DNA from: Pseudomonadota bacterium
GTDB lineage: Bacteria > Pseudomonadota > Gammaproteobacteria > Xanthomonadales > Xanthomonadaceae
NCBI GenBank assembly: GCA_018240435.1
Contig: JAFEFT010000019.1
Coordinates: forward strand, 1-42,354
DNA length: 42,354 nt
Reading direction: 5' to 3'
Below, in pieces: positions 33,546 through 42,302 of the stretch; the stretch's first letter is position 1, and each line of letters begins with the position of its first letter. The notes under the pieces were generated by a model. It was not told where the DNA came from, searched no databases, and saw nothing but the letters and a program-made list of their open reading frames with translations. A program made the position numbers and the translations under genes.

Positions 33546-34712
33546 TCATGCCGGCTTTTCCAGCGGCAAGGTGAGGTCGAGCGAAAAACCGCGGCCCGGC
33601 GCGGTGGCGACCGCAACCGTGCCGCCGTGCTGCGCCAGCCGTTCGCGCATGCCGCGCAGGCCGTTGCCGGGCCGGTGCTGGTCGCTGCCGCGGCCGTCGT
33701 CGCGCGCCGTCAGGGTGATGGTGCCGCCATCGCGACCCAGGCTCAACCACAGATTGTCCGCTTGCGCGTGGCGCAGGGTGTTGGTGATGATCTCCTGCGC
33801 GCAGCGCAGCAGCACGTTGGCCTGCTCGGGATCGTCGACGAGGAAGGGCTCTTGCATCTGCAGGTGGATCGTCGGCTCCAGCACGCCTTCGGTCAAGGTG
33901 CGCAGCGCCGTGCTCATGTCGACCGCGCCATCTTCGCGCAACTGGCTGACCGCCTCGCGCACGTCGGTCAGCAACAGCTTGGCCAGCGTATGCGCCTGGC
34001 GCACGTGCTCTTGCACGCGCCCGTCGGAGAGGTGGCTGGCCACTTCGAGATTCAGGCTCAGGGCAGTCAGATGGTGACCGAGCAGGTCGTGCAGGTCGCG
34101 CGAGATGCGCATGCGCTCGGACAATCGCGTGCTTTCGGCCAGCAGCGCGCGGGTGGCGCGCAACTCGTTGTTGAGCCGGCGCTGTTCTTCCCGCGCCTGC
34201 GCCTGATGGCGCGCCACCAGTGCGGTGATGAAGGTGAAACTCGAGTAGCCGACGAACAGCATCGCCTGCAACACCGCCTCGCCGGCCTTGAAGCCCTGCA
34301 CCATGAAGATCGGGATCAGCGCCAGATGCTGCAACACCAGCCACGGAATGCCGACCGCCAGCGGCAGCAACCACGGCAGCACGCCGGCCAGCACCAGCAG
34401 CAAGATGCCGCCCAGGCCGCTGCCGCTGAAATGGCATACCGCGATCGCCGAGGCGGTCAGCACCAGCAGCAGCACGAGGTCGTACCAGCGCGGCCGGCGC
34501 AGGCCCAGCGCCCGCGTCACCAGCCAGTAACCGATGCCGAAGGCCTGATAGGCGATCAGCCACCAACGAAAGTTCTGCTCGGCGGCGAGTCGTTCGATCG
34601 TGTTTTGCGACGGCACGCTGGCCGAGGCCAGCAACAGCGGAATACCCACCATCGCCCACGTGAACAGGCCGGCGTAACGGAGCAACTGGGTGTGGCTGAT
34701 CCGACTGAGCAT
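33546..34712 (-). CDS. Sensor histidine kinase (DesK/NarX-like, HisKA_3)
   Basis: A 388-residue kinase with five to six membrane helices (about 12-165), then a dimerisation domain with phospho-acceptor His208 (SRDLHDLLGHHLTAL) and an ATPase domain (QEIITNTLRHAQA, DDGRGS, GNGLRGMRERL). The membrane topology resembles DesK-type sensors of membrane fluidity or cell-envelope state. It pairs with the downstream regulator. The ATG at 34712 is used; the frame can also be read from a TTG at 34730. Confidence 0.92.
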   Translation of the reverse strand: MLSRISHTQLLRYAGLFTWAMVGIPLLLASASVPSQNTIERLAAEQNFRWWLIAYQAFGIGYWLVTRALGLRRPRWYDLVLLLVLTASAIAVCHFSGSGLGGILLLVLAGVLPWLLPLAVGIPWLVLQHLALIPIFMVQGFKAGEAVLQAMLFVGYSSFTFITALVARHQAQAREEQRRLNNELRATRALLAESTRLSERMRISRDLHDLLGHHLTALSLNLEVASHLSDGRVQEHVRQAHTLAKLLLTDVREAVSQLREDGAVDMSTALRTLTEGVLEPTIHLQMQEPFLVDDPEQANVLLRCAQEIITNTLRHAQADNLWLSLGRDGGTITLTARDDGRGSDQHRPGNGLRGMRERLAQHGGTVAVATAPGRGFSLDLTLPLEKPA

Positions 34713-34793
34713 GGCGGCATTCTGGGCCAACGCCGCCGGCGACGGACGGGCCCAAAGTCATGCCCGACGGCCGAGCCGACCAACCACAAGATG

Positions 34794-34824
34794 TTGTGCA
34801 TCCACGGCCTCGAATGTGCATAAT
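34794..34824 (+). promoter_or_regulatory. Weak promoter candidate for the acetyltransferase-minCDE operon
   Basis: TTGTGC (34794-34799) and CATAAT (34819-34824) are 19 bases apart, longer than the optimum, about 70 bases before the acetyltransferase start. This is the only AT-rich island between the divergent kinase and acetyltransferase genes. Confidence 0.3.
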
Positions 34825-34895
34825 ACGGTATCGGCGGGGTCGCATGGGGCGATCAGGCCGGGTTTGGGCGGTGGCCGCATGAGAACGGGGTCGGC

Positions 34896-35507
34896 ATGAA
34901 CAGGGTCATCCGCGACGTCCGCGAGAACGAACTCGATGCCGTGCTGGCGATGAACAACGCCGCCGGCGCCGGCATTCTCCCCATCGACGGCGCGCGTCTT
35001 GCCTGGTTCTGGCGCCACGCGGCGTATTTCCGCGTCGCCGAAGTGGATGGCCAGATCGCCGGCTTCCTGATCGCGTTGATGCCCGTTGCCGATTACGACA
35101 GCACGAATTTCCGGTGGTTCCGCGAGCGCTACCCCGAATTCGTCTACATCGACCGCATCGTCGTCGCCGGCGATCACCGCGGCGAGGGCCTGGGCCGCGT
35201 GTTCTACGCCGACGTGCAAAGCTTTGCCGAGGTGCGCTCGCCGCGCCTGGCCTGCGAGGTGTTCGTCAACACCGGCAACGATCCGGCGACGATCTTCCAC
35301 CGCAGCTTCGGCTTCCGCGAAGTCGGCCAGCAGGTGCTGCCGGCATCGGGGTTGCGCGCCGCCTATCTGGTGAAGGATCTGTGCAGCTTCCCGTGGATCC
35401 AGCAGACCTATCTGGCAGAAGGCAGACCGGGCCTGCCCGACCTCGACTGGCTGCGCGCGCGCGCCCTGCCCGAAGCCGCTGCACCTCGACGCGCCACCGG
35501 AACCTGA
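34896..35507 (+). CDS. GNAT family N-acetyltransferase
   Basis: A 203-residue acetyltransferase. The acetyl-CoA-binding motif is seen as IDRIVVAGDHRGEGLGRVFY (residues 85-104), followed by EVFVNTGNDPATIFHRSFGF. The substrate is unknown. The stop is one base before the minC start, so it is probably expressed with the Min system; a role in modifying a division or wall component is only an inference from position. Confidence 0.85.
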   Translation: MNRVIRDVRENELDAVLAMNNAAGAGILPIDGARLAWFWRHAAYFRVAEVDGQIAGFLIALMPVADYDSTNFRWFRERYPEFVYIDRIVVAGDHRGEGLGRVFYADVQSFAEVRSPRLACEVFVNTGNDPATIFHRSFGFREVGQQVLPASGLRAAYLVKDLCSFPWIQQTYLAEGRPGLPDLDWLRARALPEAAAPRRATGT

Positions 35508-35508
35508 C

Positions 35509-36327
35509 ATGGCCGCGCCCATTCCCGACTACGAGCAAGCTGGCGAGCTGAAGATCGGCCAGGTCGGCATCGCCAACCTGCGCATCCGCACGCTCGACGT
35601 CGACCGCCTCGTCGGCGAGATGCGCGAGCGCGTGCAGCGCGCTCCCAAGTTGTTCGAACGCGCCGCGGTGGTGGTCGATTTCGGATCGCTCAGCCGCTGC
35701 CCCGATGCGGCCACCGCGCGCGCGCTGGTACAAGGCTTGCGCGATGCCGGCGTGCTGCCGGTGGCACTGGCCTTCGGCACCACCGAAATCGAAAAACTCG
35801 CGCGTGAAATCGGCATGCCGCTGCTGGCGAAGTTCCGCGCCTCCTACGAGCGCGCCGCCAGTGCGCCCGCGCCCGAGCCGGTGGTGGTCGAGCGTGTGGT
35901 GGAACGGATCGTGGAAGTCGCCGCGCCGACGGCGCCCGCGCCGGAGCCGGTCGGGCCCGATGCGGCGACCGGCGAAATCGCCGCGCCCGCCGCCAGCGCG
36001 CCGGGCGAATTGCACGTCGCGCCGGTGCGCTCCGGCCAGCGCGTCTACGCGCAGCAGCGCGATCTCACCATCTGCGCCGCCGTCGGCGCCGGTGCCGAAG
36101 TCATCGCCGATGGCTCGGTGCACATCTACGGGCCGCTGCGCGGACGCGCGCTCGCCGGCGCCCAGGGCAACACCCAGGCGCGCATCTTCTGCCGCGAGTT
36201 CCATGCCGAGCTCGTGGCGGTCGCCGGACAATACAAGGTCATGGACGAGATCCCGGCCAGCCTCGTCGGCAAGGCCGTGCAGGTGTGGTTGCAGGGCGAC
36301 AAGTTGCACATCGAGGAACTGATCTGA
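35509..36327 (+). CDS. minC: Septum site-determining protein MinC
   Basis: A 272-residue inhibitor of FtsZ ring assembly. The N-terminal FtsZ-inhibiting domain covers about 1-115; the C-terminal MinD-binding beta-helix about 165-272 (YAQQRDLTICAAVGAGAEVI, then YGPLRGRALAGAQGNTQARI). The two are joined by a long Ala/Pro/Glu-rich linker (about 118-165). It overlaps minD by TGATG. Confidence 0.95.
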   Translation: MAAPIPDYEQAGELKIGQVGIANLRIRTLDVDRLVGEMRERVQRAPKLFERAAVVVDFGSLSRCPDAATARALVQGLRDAGVLPVALAFGTTEIEKLAREIGMPLLAKFRASYERAASAPAPEPVVVERVVERIVEVAAPTAPAPEPVGPDAATGEIAAPAASAPGELHVAPVRSGQRVYAQQRDLTICAAVGAGAEVIADGSVHIYGPLRGRALAGAQGNTQARIFCREFHAELVAVAGQYKVMDEIPASLVGKAVQVWLQGDKLHIEELI

Positions 36328-37295
36328 TGACCACCGAAACCGAGAGCCCGATCATGGACCCCATCTCGCAAGTCAGCTCCAATCCCGGATCGCCCGTCGA
36401 CGCACCCGTCGCCGAGGCCATCGCCCACGCCGCCGAAGCCGCCGTGGCGGCAGCGCCGGCCGCACCCAAGGTCGAACGCAAGTTCCTCGCCGAGGTTCTC
36501 GTCGTCACCTCCGGCAAGGGCGGCGTCGGCAAGACCACCACCAGCGCCAGCATCGCCTGCGGGCTGGCCCGTCAAGGCAAGAAGGTGTGCGTGATCGACT
36601 TCGACGTCGGCCTGCGCAACCTCGATCTCATCATGGGCTGCGAACGCCGCGTGGTGTACGACTTCGTCAACGTCATCCACGGCGAGTGCACGCTGCGCCA
36701 GGCGCTGATCAAGGACAAGCGCTTCGACAACCTCTATGTGCTGGCCGCCTCGCAGACGCGCGACAAGGACGCGCTGACGAAAGACGGCGTCGAGAAAGTT
36801 CTCGCCGATCTCGGCGACGACGGCTTCCAGTACATCGTCTGTGATTCGCCGGCCGGCATCGAGAAGGGCGCCTTCCTGGCGATGTACTTCGCCGACCGCG
36901 CGATCGTGGTGGTCAACCCCGAGGTCAGCTCGGTGCGCGACTCCGACCGCATCCTCGGCCTGCTGGCGAGCAAGACCCGTCGCGCCGAGAAGGGCCAGAA
37001 GGTGAAAGAACACCTGCTGCTGACCCGCTACAGCCCGGCCCGCGTCGAGAAGGGCGACATGCTGTCGATCAAGGACGTGCAGGAGATCCTCGGGCTGGAG
37101 GTGATCGGCGTGATCCCCGAGGCACCCGAGGTGCTGCAATCGTCCAACTCCGGCGAGCCGGTGATCCTCGCCGCCGAGTCCCATGCCGGACAAGCCTACA
37201 CCGACGCGGTGGCGCGTCTGCTCGGCGAGAAGCGCGAACTGCGCTTCACCACCGCCGAGAAGAAAGGCTTCTTCGCCAAGCTGTTCGGAGGCTGA
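36327..37295 (+). CDS. minD: Septum site-determining ATPase MinD with N-terminal extension
   Basis: A 322-residue MinD: deviant Walker A GKGGVGKT (63-70), Switch regions DFDVGLRNLD and CDSPAGIEKGA, and the C-terminal amphipathic membrane helix (KKGFFAKLFGG). It forms dimers on the membrane, recruits MinC, and is driven off by MinE. E. coli MinD starts about 10 residues before the Walker motif; here about 53 extra residues, Ala/Pro-rich and partly helical (AIAHAAEAAVAAAPAAP), precede it. No ATG, GTG or TTG codon occurs between 36357 and the Walker region at the conserved position, so the extension is probably real; an alternative start at Met10 still leaves about 44. Confidence 0.93.
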   Translation: MTTETESPIMDPISQVSSNPGSPVDAPVAEAIAHAAEAAVAAAPAAPKVERKFLAEVLVVTSGKGGVGKTTTSASIACGLARQGKKVCVIDFDVGLRNLDLIMGCERRVVYDFVNVIHGECTLRQALIKDKRFDNLYVLAASQTRDKDALTKDGVEKVLADLGDDGFQYIVCDSPAGIEKGAFLAMYFADRAIVVVNPEVSSVRDSDRILGLLASKTRRAEKGQKVKEHLLLTRYSPARVEKGDMLSIKDVQEILGLEVIGVIPEAPEVLQSSNSGEPVILAAESHAGQAYTDAVARLLGEKRELRFTTAEKKGFFAKLFGG

Positions 37296-37298
37296 GCC

Positions 37299-37580
37299 AT
37301 GGGAATCTTCGACTTCCTGCGCGGCAAGCCAAAAAACACCGCCAACATCGCCAAGGAACGCCTGCGCATCATCGTCGCGCAAGAGCGCAGCAGCCGCGGC
37401 ACGCCCGATTACCTGCCGATGATGCGGCGCGAGCTGCTCGAGGTGATCCGCAAGTACGTCAAGGTCGATTTCGACGCGGTCAAGGTCGATCTGGTCAAGG
37501 ATGGCGACCACGACGTGCTCGACATTTCGGTGGCGCTGCCGGAGAAAGGCGAGATGACGGCCGAGCCGGTGGCTGGCTGA
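37299..37580 (+). CDS. minE: Cell division topological specificity factor MinE
   Basis: A 93-residue protein, normal for MinE: N-terminal membrane-targeting segment (MGIFDFLRG), the anti-MinCD region ([17 protein letters not shown]) and the dimerisation domain ([19 protein letters not shown]). It stimulates MinD ATPase to create pole-to-pole oscillation. It begins 4 bases after minD. Confidence 0.95.
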   Translation: MGIFDFLRGKPKNTANIAKERLRIIVAQERSSRGTPDYLPMMRRELLEVIRKYVKVDFDAVKVDLVKDGDHDVLDISVALPEKGEMTAEPVAG

Positions 37581-37590
37581 GCCACGCGCA

Positions 37591-37826
37591 TCGGGAATCG
37601 GGAATCGGGAATCGGGAATTGGGATTCTGGACTCGGGAATCGGAACTCAGAACTCGGAACTCGGAACTCGGGACTCGGGACTCGGGACTCGGGACTCGGG
37701 ACTCGGAACTCGGAACTCGAAACTCGGAACTCGGGACTCGGGACTCGGAACTCGGGACTCGGAACTCGGGACTCGGAACTCGGGACTCGGGACTCGGGAC
37801 TCGGGACTCGGAACCCGGGAGGCGGG
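37591..37826. repeat. Large heptamer tandem array with alternating GGGACTC and GGAACTC units
   Basis: About 33 head-to-tail 7-bp units follow minE. The first part is GGGAATC-type, then a mosaic of two main variants, GGGACTC and GGAACTC, with a few other changes. Because 7 is not a multiple of 3, all frames give similar peptide repeats, so long frames here are not genes. The array might influence transcript end or replication slippage; its function is unknown. Confidence 0.95.
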
Positions 37827-37862
37827 ATGAAACGGCGGGAGACGCCAACCTCGCCTGCTTTT

Positions 37863-37883
37863 CCTTCCCCCTCCGGGGGAAGG
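37863..37883. repeat. REP-like palindrome CCTTCCCCC..GGGGGAAGG
   Basis: A 21-base perfect hairpin of the same type as those at 23788 and 23881, followed by further short palindromic fragments up to about 37995 (for example CCTCATCC and TTCTCACAATGGGAGAA). Confidence 0.75.
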
Positions 37884-38017
37884 TGCCCGCAGGGCGGATG
37901 AGGGACAGGCCCATCCGCTCCCGCACCTCCAGCCGTTGTGCACAGCCCTCATCCATCACTGCCGCACCACTTTCTCACAATGGGAGAAGGGCAAGCTGGC
38001 CTCTCTCCGCGCGCGCC

Positions 38018-38518
38018 ATGCAGACCCTGCACGACATCGGCTTTGCCGCACCCGCCGCCCTGCTCGCGCGCTACGGGTTGCGCCTGCAAGTGGTCGATGA
38101 CGGCGCGCCGATCCCCGGCAGTTTCTGGGGCGAACCCGAAGCCGGCTTGATCGGCGAAGACGTGTTCGCCCGCGCCGACACGCCGGTGCATTCGCTGCTG
38201 CACGAAGCCGCGCACCTGATCGTGCAGCCACGCGAACGACGCATCGCCGTGCATACCGATGCCAGCGATTCGATCGCCGAAGAAGACGCCACCTGCGCCT
38301 TGCAGATCCTGCTCGCCGACGAATTGCCCGGCGTCGGCCGCCAGCATCTGATGGCGGACATGGATGCCTGGGGCTATACCTTTCGCCTCGGCTCGGCGCA
38401 GGCGTGGTTCGAGCACGACGCCGAGGATGCCCTCGCCTTCCTCGGCGAACGCGGTCTGGCACAGGCGGCGACGGCCGCGGCGCCGTCATGGCAATTGCTG
38501 CCACCGCCGCACCCCTGA
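38018..38518 (+). CDS. Uncharacterised protein with a HExxH zinc-peptidase-like motif
   Basis: A 166-residue protein. HEAAH (62-66) in SLLHEAAHLIVQ and a downstream acidic pair (Glu88-Glu89 in IAEEDATCALQILL) could form a zinc site of the gluzincin type. No signal peptide, so it is cytoplasmic. Some such small proteins are conserved in Xanthomonadales without known role. Peptidase activity is an inference from the motif. The start at 38018 is preferred; longer frames run into the heptamer array. Confidence 0.75.
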   Translation: MQTLHDIGFAAPAALLARYGLRLQVVDDGAPIPGSFWGEPEAGLIGEDVFARADTPVHSLLHEAAHLIVQPRERRIAVHTDASDSIAEEDATCALQILLADELPGVGRQHLMADMDAWGYTFRLGSAQAWFEHDAEDALAFLGERGLAQAATAAAPSWQLLPPPHP

Positions 38519-38680
38519 CGACGCCGTCTGCGGTCGGCGCCACCGCAGCGATGGCGCGGCGATGCCAATCACATTTGCCGCGTGCCGGCGATCACGAAAT
38601 CGCGTCCGATTTGCGGGCGCGGTCACGTTTTCGCGATGGCAACCGGTGAAGACTCGATCCCGATCGAACCGGCCAGCCAA

Positions 38681-38688
38681 GGGAGGTG
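38681..38688 (+). promoter_or_regulatory. Strong ribosome binding site of the GH44 gene
   Basis: GGGAGGTG lies 5 bases before the ATG at 38693 and fixes that start against longer in-frame alternatives such as 38582. Confidence 0.75.
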
Positions 38689-38692
38689 CATC

Positions 38693-40348
38693 ATGATTCC
38701 CCAGCCCCTCGACAAACGCCTCCGGTTTGCGCTGCACGCACTGGGCCTGGCGATCGCGCTGGCGACAACCGCGCACGCGGCCAACGCACCGGTCACCGTA
38801 CGCATCGACGCCAATGCCGGCCGCCATGCGATCAGCCCGAACATCTACGGCGTCGCCTACGCGCCCGATGCAGCCACGCTGGCCGATCTGCGCGCCCCGC
38901 TCGACCGCGAAGGCGGCAACACCACCTCGACCTACGATCGGCAGACCAACGCCTCCAACCACTCCAACGACTGGTACTTCGAGAGCATCCGCGAGGACAG
39001 CGGCGCCGTCGCCGGCGGCATGGGCGACGACTTCGTGACCACCGCCAAGGGCGGCAACGCACAGGCGATGCTCACCATCCCGATGCTCGACTGGGTTGCC
39101 AAGGTCGGCAGCGGCGGCGCCAAACTGGCCAGTTTCTCGCAGGCGAAGTATGGCGCCCAGACCGACGCCGACTGGCAGTGGTTCGCCGATGCCGGCAATG
39201 GCGTGCTGGCGAGCAACGGCCAGTACGTTGCCGGCAACGACCCCAACGACGCCTACGTCGGCAACAGCGTCGCCCTGCAGCAGGCGTGGCTCGATCATCT
39301 GCTGGCGCGCTGGGGCAATGCCAACCACGGCGGCGTCAAGTACTACATCCTCGACAACGAGCACAGCATCTGGCACGACACCCACCGCGACGTGCATCCG
39401 ACCGGCGCCACCATGGACGAGGTCGCGCAGAAGATGCTCGCCTACGGTCACATGGTCCGCAGCCGCGATCCGGGCGCGATCATCCTCGGCCCCGAGGAGT
39501 ACGGCTGGACCGGTTACCTGCTGTCCGGCTACGACCAGCAATACGGCACCGCCCACGGCTGGGACCACCATCCCGACAAGGACGCCCACGGCGGCATGGA
39601 TTACATGCCCTGGCTGCTGCAACGCCTGCACCAGGACGAACTGGCCACCGGCAAGCGCGTGCTCAACGTGTTCACCCTGCATTACTACCCGCAGGGCCCC
39701 GAGTTCAGCGACGACGTCTCGACGTCCACCCAGCTGCTGCGCAATCGCTCGACCCGTTCGTTGTGGGATCCCAACTACGTCGATCAAAGCTGGGTCGGCG
39801 ACAAGGTCAACCTGATCAACCGCATGAAAAGCTGGGTCGCCAGTTACTACCCCGGCACCCGGATCGGCATCACCGAATACAACTGGGGCGCCGAGAACCA
39901 CATCAATGGCGCCACCACCCAGGCCGACATCTACGGCATCTTCGGCTGGAAAGGGGTCAACTACGCCACCCGCTGGACCACCCCGGACGCCTCCACGCCG
40001 ACCTACAAGGCGATGAAGATGTATCGCAATTACGACGGCCACGGCGCCGGCTTCGGCGATACCTCGGTGCGGACGACCTCGCCCAACCGCGACAACCTGT
40101 CGGCCTGGGGTGCGTTGCGTGGCAGCGACGGCGCGTTGACGGTGATGGTGATCGCCAAGGTGCTGTCGGGCACCACCACGGTCACCATCGACCTTGCCAA
40201 CTTCACCCCGGCCGCCAAGGCGCAGTGGTGGCAGCTGACATCGGCCAACGCCATCAACCGCCTCGGCGATGCCAACGTCGCCGCCGGCAAACTGGTCATC
40301 ACCGTCCCGGCTCAGAGCATCAATCTGTTCGTCATCCCCAAGGGCTGA
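38693..40348 (+). CDS. Secreted glycoside hydrolase family 44 (endoglucanase/xyloglucanase type)
   Basis: A 551-residue secreted enzyme with a signal peptide (about 1-30). The GH44 catalytic TIM barrel starts with ISPNIYGVAYAPDA and REGGNTTSTYD; the acid/base is probably Glu223 (LDNEHSIWH) and the nucleophile Glu395 (ITEYNWGAE). The C-terminal ~110 residues form the beta-sandwich that packs on the barrel. GH44 enzymes cut beta-1,4-glucan and xyloglucan. No carbohydrate-binding module or dockerin is present, so it is the simple form, likely for plant polysaccharide degradation. Confidence 0.93.
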   Translation: MIPQPLDKRLRFALHALGLAIALATTAHAANAPVTVRIDANAGRHAISPNIYGVAYAPDAATLADLRAPLDREGGNTTSTYDRQTNASNHSNDWYFESIREDSGAVAGGMGDDFVTTAKGGNAQAMLTIPMLDWVAKVGSGGAKLASFSQAKYGAQTDADWQWFADAGNGVLASNGQYVAGNDPNDAYVGNSVALQQAWLDHLLARWGNANHGGVKYYILDNEHSIWHDTHRDVHPTGATMDEVAQKMLAYGHMVRSRDPGAIILGPEEYGWTGYLLSGYDQQYGTAHGWDHHPDKDAHGGMDYMPWLLQRLHQDELATGKRVLNVFTLHYYPQGPEFSDDVSTSTQLLRNRSTRSLWDPNYVDQSWVGDKVNLINRMKSWVASYYPGTRIGITEYNWGAENHINGATTQADIYGIFGWKGVNYATRWTTPDASTPTYKAMKMYRNYDGHGAGFGDTSVRTTSPNRDNLSAWGALRGSDGALTVMVIAKVLSGTTTVTIDLANFTPAAKAQWWQLTSANAINRLGDANVAAGKLVITVPAQSINLFVIPKG

Positions 40349-40381
40349 GGCACGCGCCATCGCCTCGGGTAGGCTTGGCGC

Positions 40382-41512
40382 ATGGACCTGCGCACTCACG
40401 CCAGCCTCGACGAGATTCCGGCCGCGAAATGGAATGCGCTGCACGACGGCAGCGACCCGTTCATCAGCCACGCCTTCCTGGCCGGGCTCGAACGCCACGG
40501 CTGCCTGCGCCCCGACTGGGGCTGGGCGCCGCTGCATGCCACGCTCTGGGACGGCGATGACCTGATCGCGGCGGCGCCGGGTTACTGCAAGACCAATTCG
40601 CACGGCGAGTTCGTGTTTGATCAGGGCTGGGCGCTGGCGATGGAACGCGCCGGCCGCGCCTATTATCCCAAGTGGCTGTTCGCCATCCCGTACACTCCGG
40701 TCACCGGGCCGCGCTGGCTGGCGCGCACGCACGACCACAAGGCGCGCCTGCTCGACGGCATCGTGGCGCTGGCGGCGCGCCTGCGCATGGTCGGCATCCA
40801 TGCCAACTTCCTGACCGACGCCGACTGCGCAAGCATTCCGGAAAGCTGGCTGGCACGCAGCGACGTCCACTTCCACTGGCGCAACGACGTCGGCTGGCGC
40901 CGCTTCGATGACCATCTGGCGGCGATGCAGTCGAAAAAGCGCAAGAACATCCGCCATGAACGCCAGCAGGTGGCCGCCGCCGGCATCGGCTTTCGCATCG
41001 TGCATGGCGACGAAGCCGGCGACGACGACATCGCCGCCATGCATGCGCTTTACTTGCGCACCTTCGGCGACAAGGGCAATTCGCCAGCGTTGACGCTGGC
41101 GTTCTTCCACCATCTGGCGCGCACGATGCCGCGCAACCTGGTGCTGATCCTGGCCATGCGCGCGGGCACGATCGTTGCCGGCGCGCTGCTGCTGCGCGGC
41201 GGCGATACCCTGCATGGGCGTTACTGGGGCAGCTTCCAGAGCATCCCCGGCCTGCACTTCGAGACCTGCTACCACCAGGGCATCGAGTACTGCCTGCGCG
41301 AAGGCCTGCGCGTGTTCGATCCGGGCGCGCAAGGCGAGCACAAGCTCGCCCGCGGCTTCCTGCCGGTGCTCACCCACAGCCGTCACCATTTGCTCGAACC
41401 CGGGCTGGACACCGCATTCGCACGTTGGTGCGCCGACGAGCGCGCCGCCAGCCAGCGTTACCGCGCTGCCCTGCAGGCGCATTCGCCCTATCGCCAGGCC
41501 GCCATCGCATGA
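40382..41512 (+). CDS. COG3146-family protein (FemAB/GNAT-like, peptidoglycan-related name)
   Basis: A 376-residue protein of the COG3146 group, whose fold is GNAT/FemAB-like: GSDPFISHAFLAGLERHGC at the N-terminus, MQSKKRKNIRHERQQV in the middle and FDPGAQGEHKLARGFLP near the C-terminus. The reaction is unknown; the group is often annotated as peptidogalycan biosynthesis. Its stop overlaps the aat start as ATGA, so the two are co-translated, perhaps linking aminoacyl transfer activities. Confidence 0.87.
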   Translation: MDLRTHASLDEIPAAKWNALHDGSDPFISHAFLAGLERHGCLRPDWGWAPLHATLWDGDDLIAAAPGYCKTNSHGEFVFDQGWALAMERAGRAYYPKWLFAIPYTPVTGPRWLARTHDHKARLLDGIVALAARLRMVGIHANFLTDADCASIPESWLARSDVHFHWRNDVGWRRFDDHLAAMQSKKRKNIRHERQQVAAAGIGFRIVHGDEAGDDDIAAMHALYLRTFGDKGNSPALTLAFFHHLARTMPRNLVLILAMRAGTIVAGALLLRGGDTLHGRYWGSFQSIPGLHFETCYHQGIEYCLREGLRVFDPGAQGEHKLARGFLPVLTHSRHHLLEPGLDTAFARWCADERAASQRYRAALQAHSPYRQAAIA

Positions 41513-42264
41513 AGCTGCATCTGCCCTTGCTCGATGCCGATCCGGCCTCGCCTTTCCCCGACCCGCGCTCGGCCCTGCGCGAGCCCGATGGCCTGCTCGC
41601 CTTCGGCGGCGATCTTTGCCCGCAGCGCCTGCGCAACGCCTATCGGCACGGCATCTTCCCGTGGTACTCGCCCGGGCAGCCGATTCTCTGGTGGTCGCCC
41701 GACCCGCGCACGGTGTTCGCCAGCGACGGCGTGCACCTGTCGCGTCGATTCCGTCGGCAATTGCGCGCACGACGCTGGACAATCACCGCCGATACCGCCT
41801 TCGCCACCGTCGTCACCGCCTGTGCCGACATGCCGCGCAAGGAAGGCGGCGGCACCTGGATCACGCCGGAAATGCATGCCGCCTATCTGGCCCTGCACGA
41901 TCTCGGCCACGCCCACGCGATCGAGGTGTGGGACGACGAGACCCTGGTCGGGGGCCTGTACGGAGTGGCGCTGGGCCACATGTTCTTCGCCGAAAGCATG
42001 TTCAGCGCCCGCTCCGGCGGATCGAAAGTGGCGCTGGCGGCATTGGCGGTGATCCTGCACGCATGGGGCTGGCCGTGGATCGACGCCCAGGTCGAATCGC
42101 CGCACCTGCTGCGGATGGGCGCCCGCACCCTGCCACGCGAGGACTTCCTGGCGATCTGCGCGCAACAGACGGCACAGCCCGAAATCACCGGCCCCTGGCA
42201 CGAGCGCATCGGCCGGCGCTCGCTGGAGTGGCTGCTGGCGAACCTGCCACCGGCATCGCACTGA
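41509..42264 (+). CDS. aat: Leucyl/phenylalanyl-tRNA-protein transferase
   Basis: A 251-residue enzyme that attaches Leu or Phe from aminoacyl-tRNA to proteins with N-terminal Arg or Lys, marking them for ClpAP (N-degron pathway). Hallmarks are PDGLLAFGGDL, YRHGIFPWYSPGQPILWWSP and GGLYGVALGHMFFAESMFS. It is complete at both ends. ClpA/ClpS genes are not in the window. Confidence 0.95.
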   Translation: MKLHLPLLDADPASPFPDPRSALREPDGLLAFGGDLCPQRLRNAYRHGIFPWYSPGQPILWWSPDPRTVFASDGVHLSRRFRRQLRARRWTITADTAFATVVTACADMPRKEGGGTWITPEMHAAYLALHDLGHAHAIEVWDDETLVGGLYGVALGHMFFAESMFSARSGGSKVALAALAVILHAWGWPWIDAQVESPHLLRMGARTLPREDFLAICAQQTAQPEITGPWHERIGRRSLEWLLANLPPASH

Positions 42265-42302
42265 AACGTCCGCTACCCGGATGGGCACGGCAGTTGCGAG
42301 GT

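Larger units (their letters stand above)
37581..38017. other. Repeat-filled gap between minE and the HExxH gene
   Basis: This 437-base gap holds the heptamer array, a REP-like hairpin and REP remnants, and no supported gene. There is no obvious ribosome site for the following gene near its start. Confidence 0.75.

Noticed and set aside
37591-37826. Possible CRISPR array
   Set aside because: Units are contiguous 7-mers without spacers, and no cas genes are nearby.
37495-37959. Open frames with repeated Ser-Arg-Val-Pro-Ser-Pro-Glu units
   Set aside because: They arise because the 7-bp array yields a 21-bp period readable in all frames; no ribosome site or conserved start.
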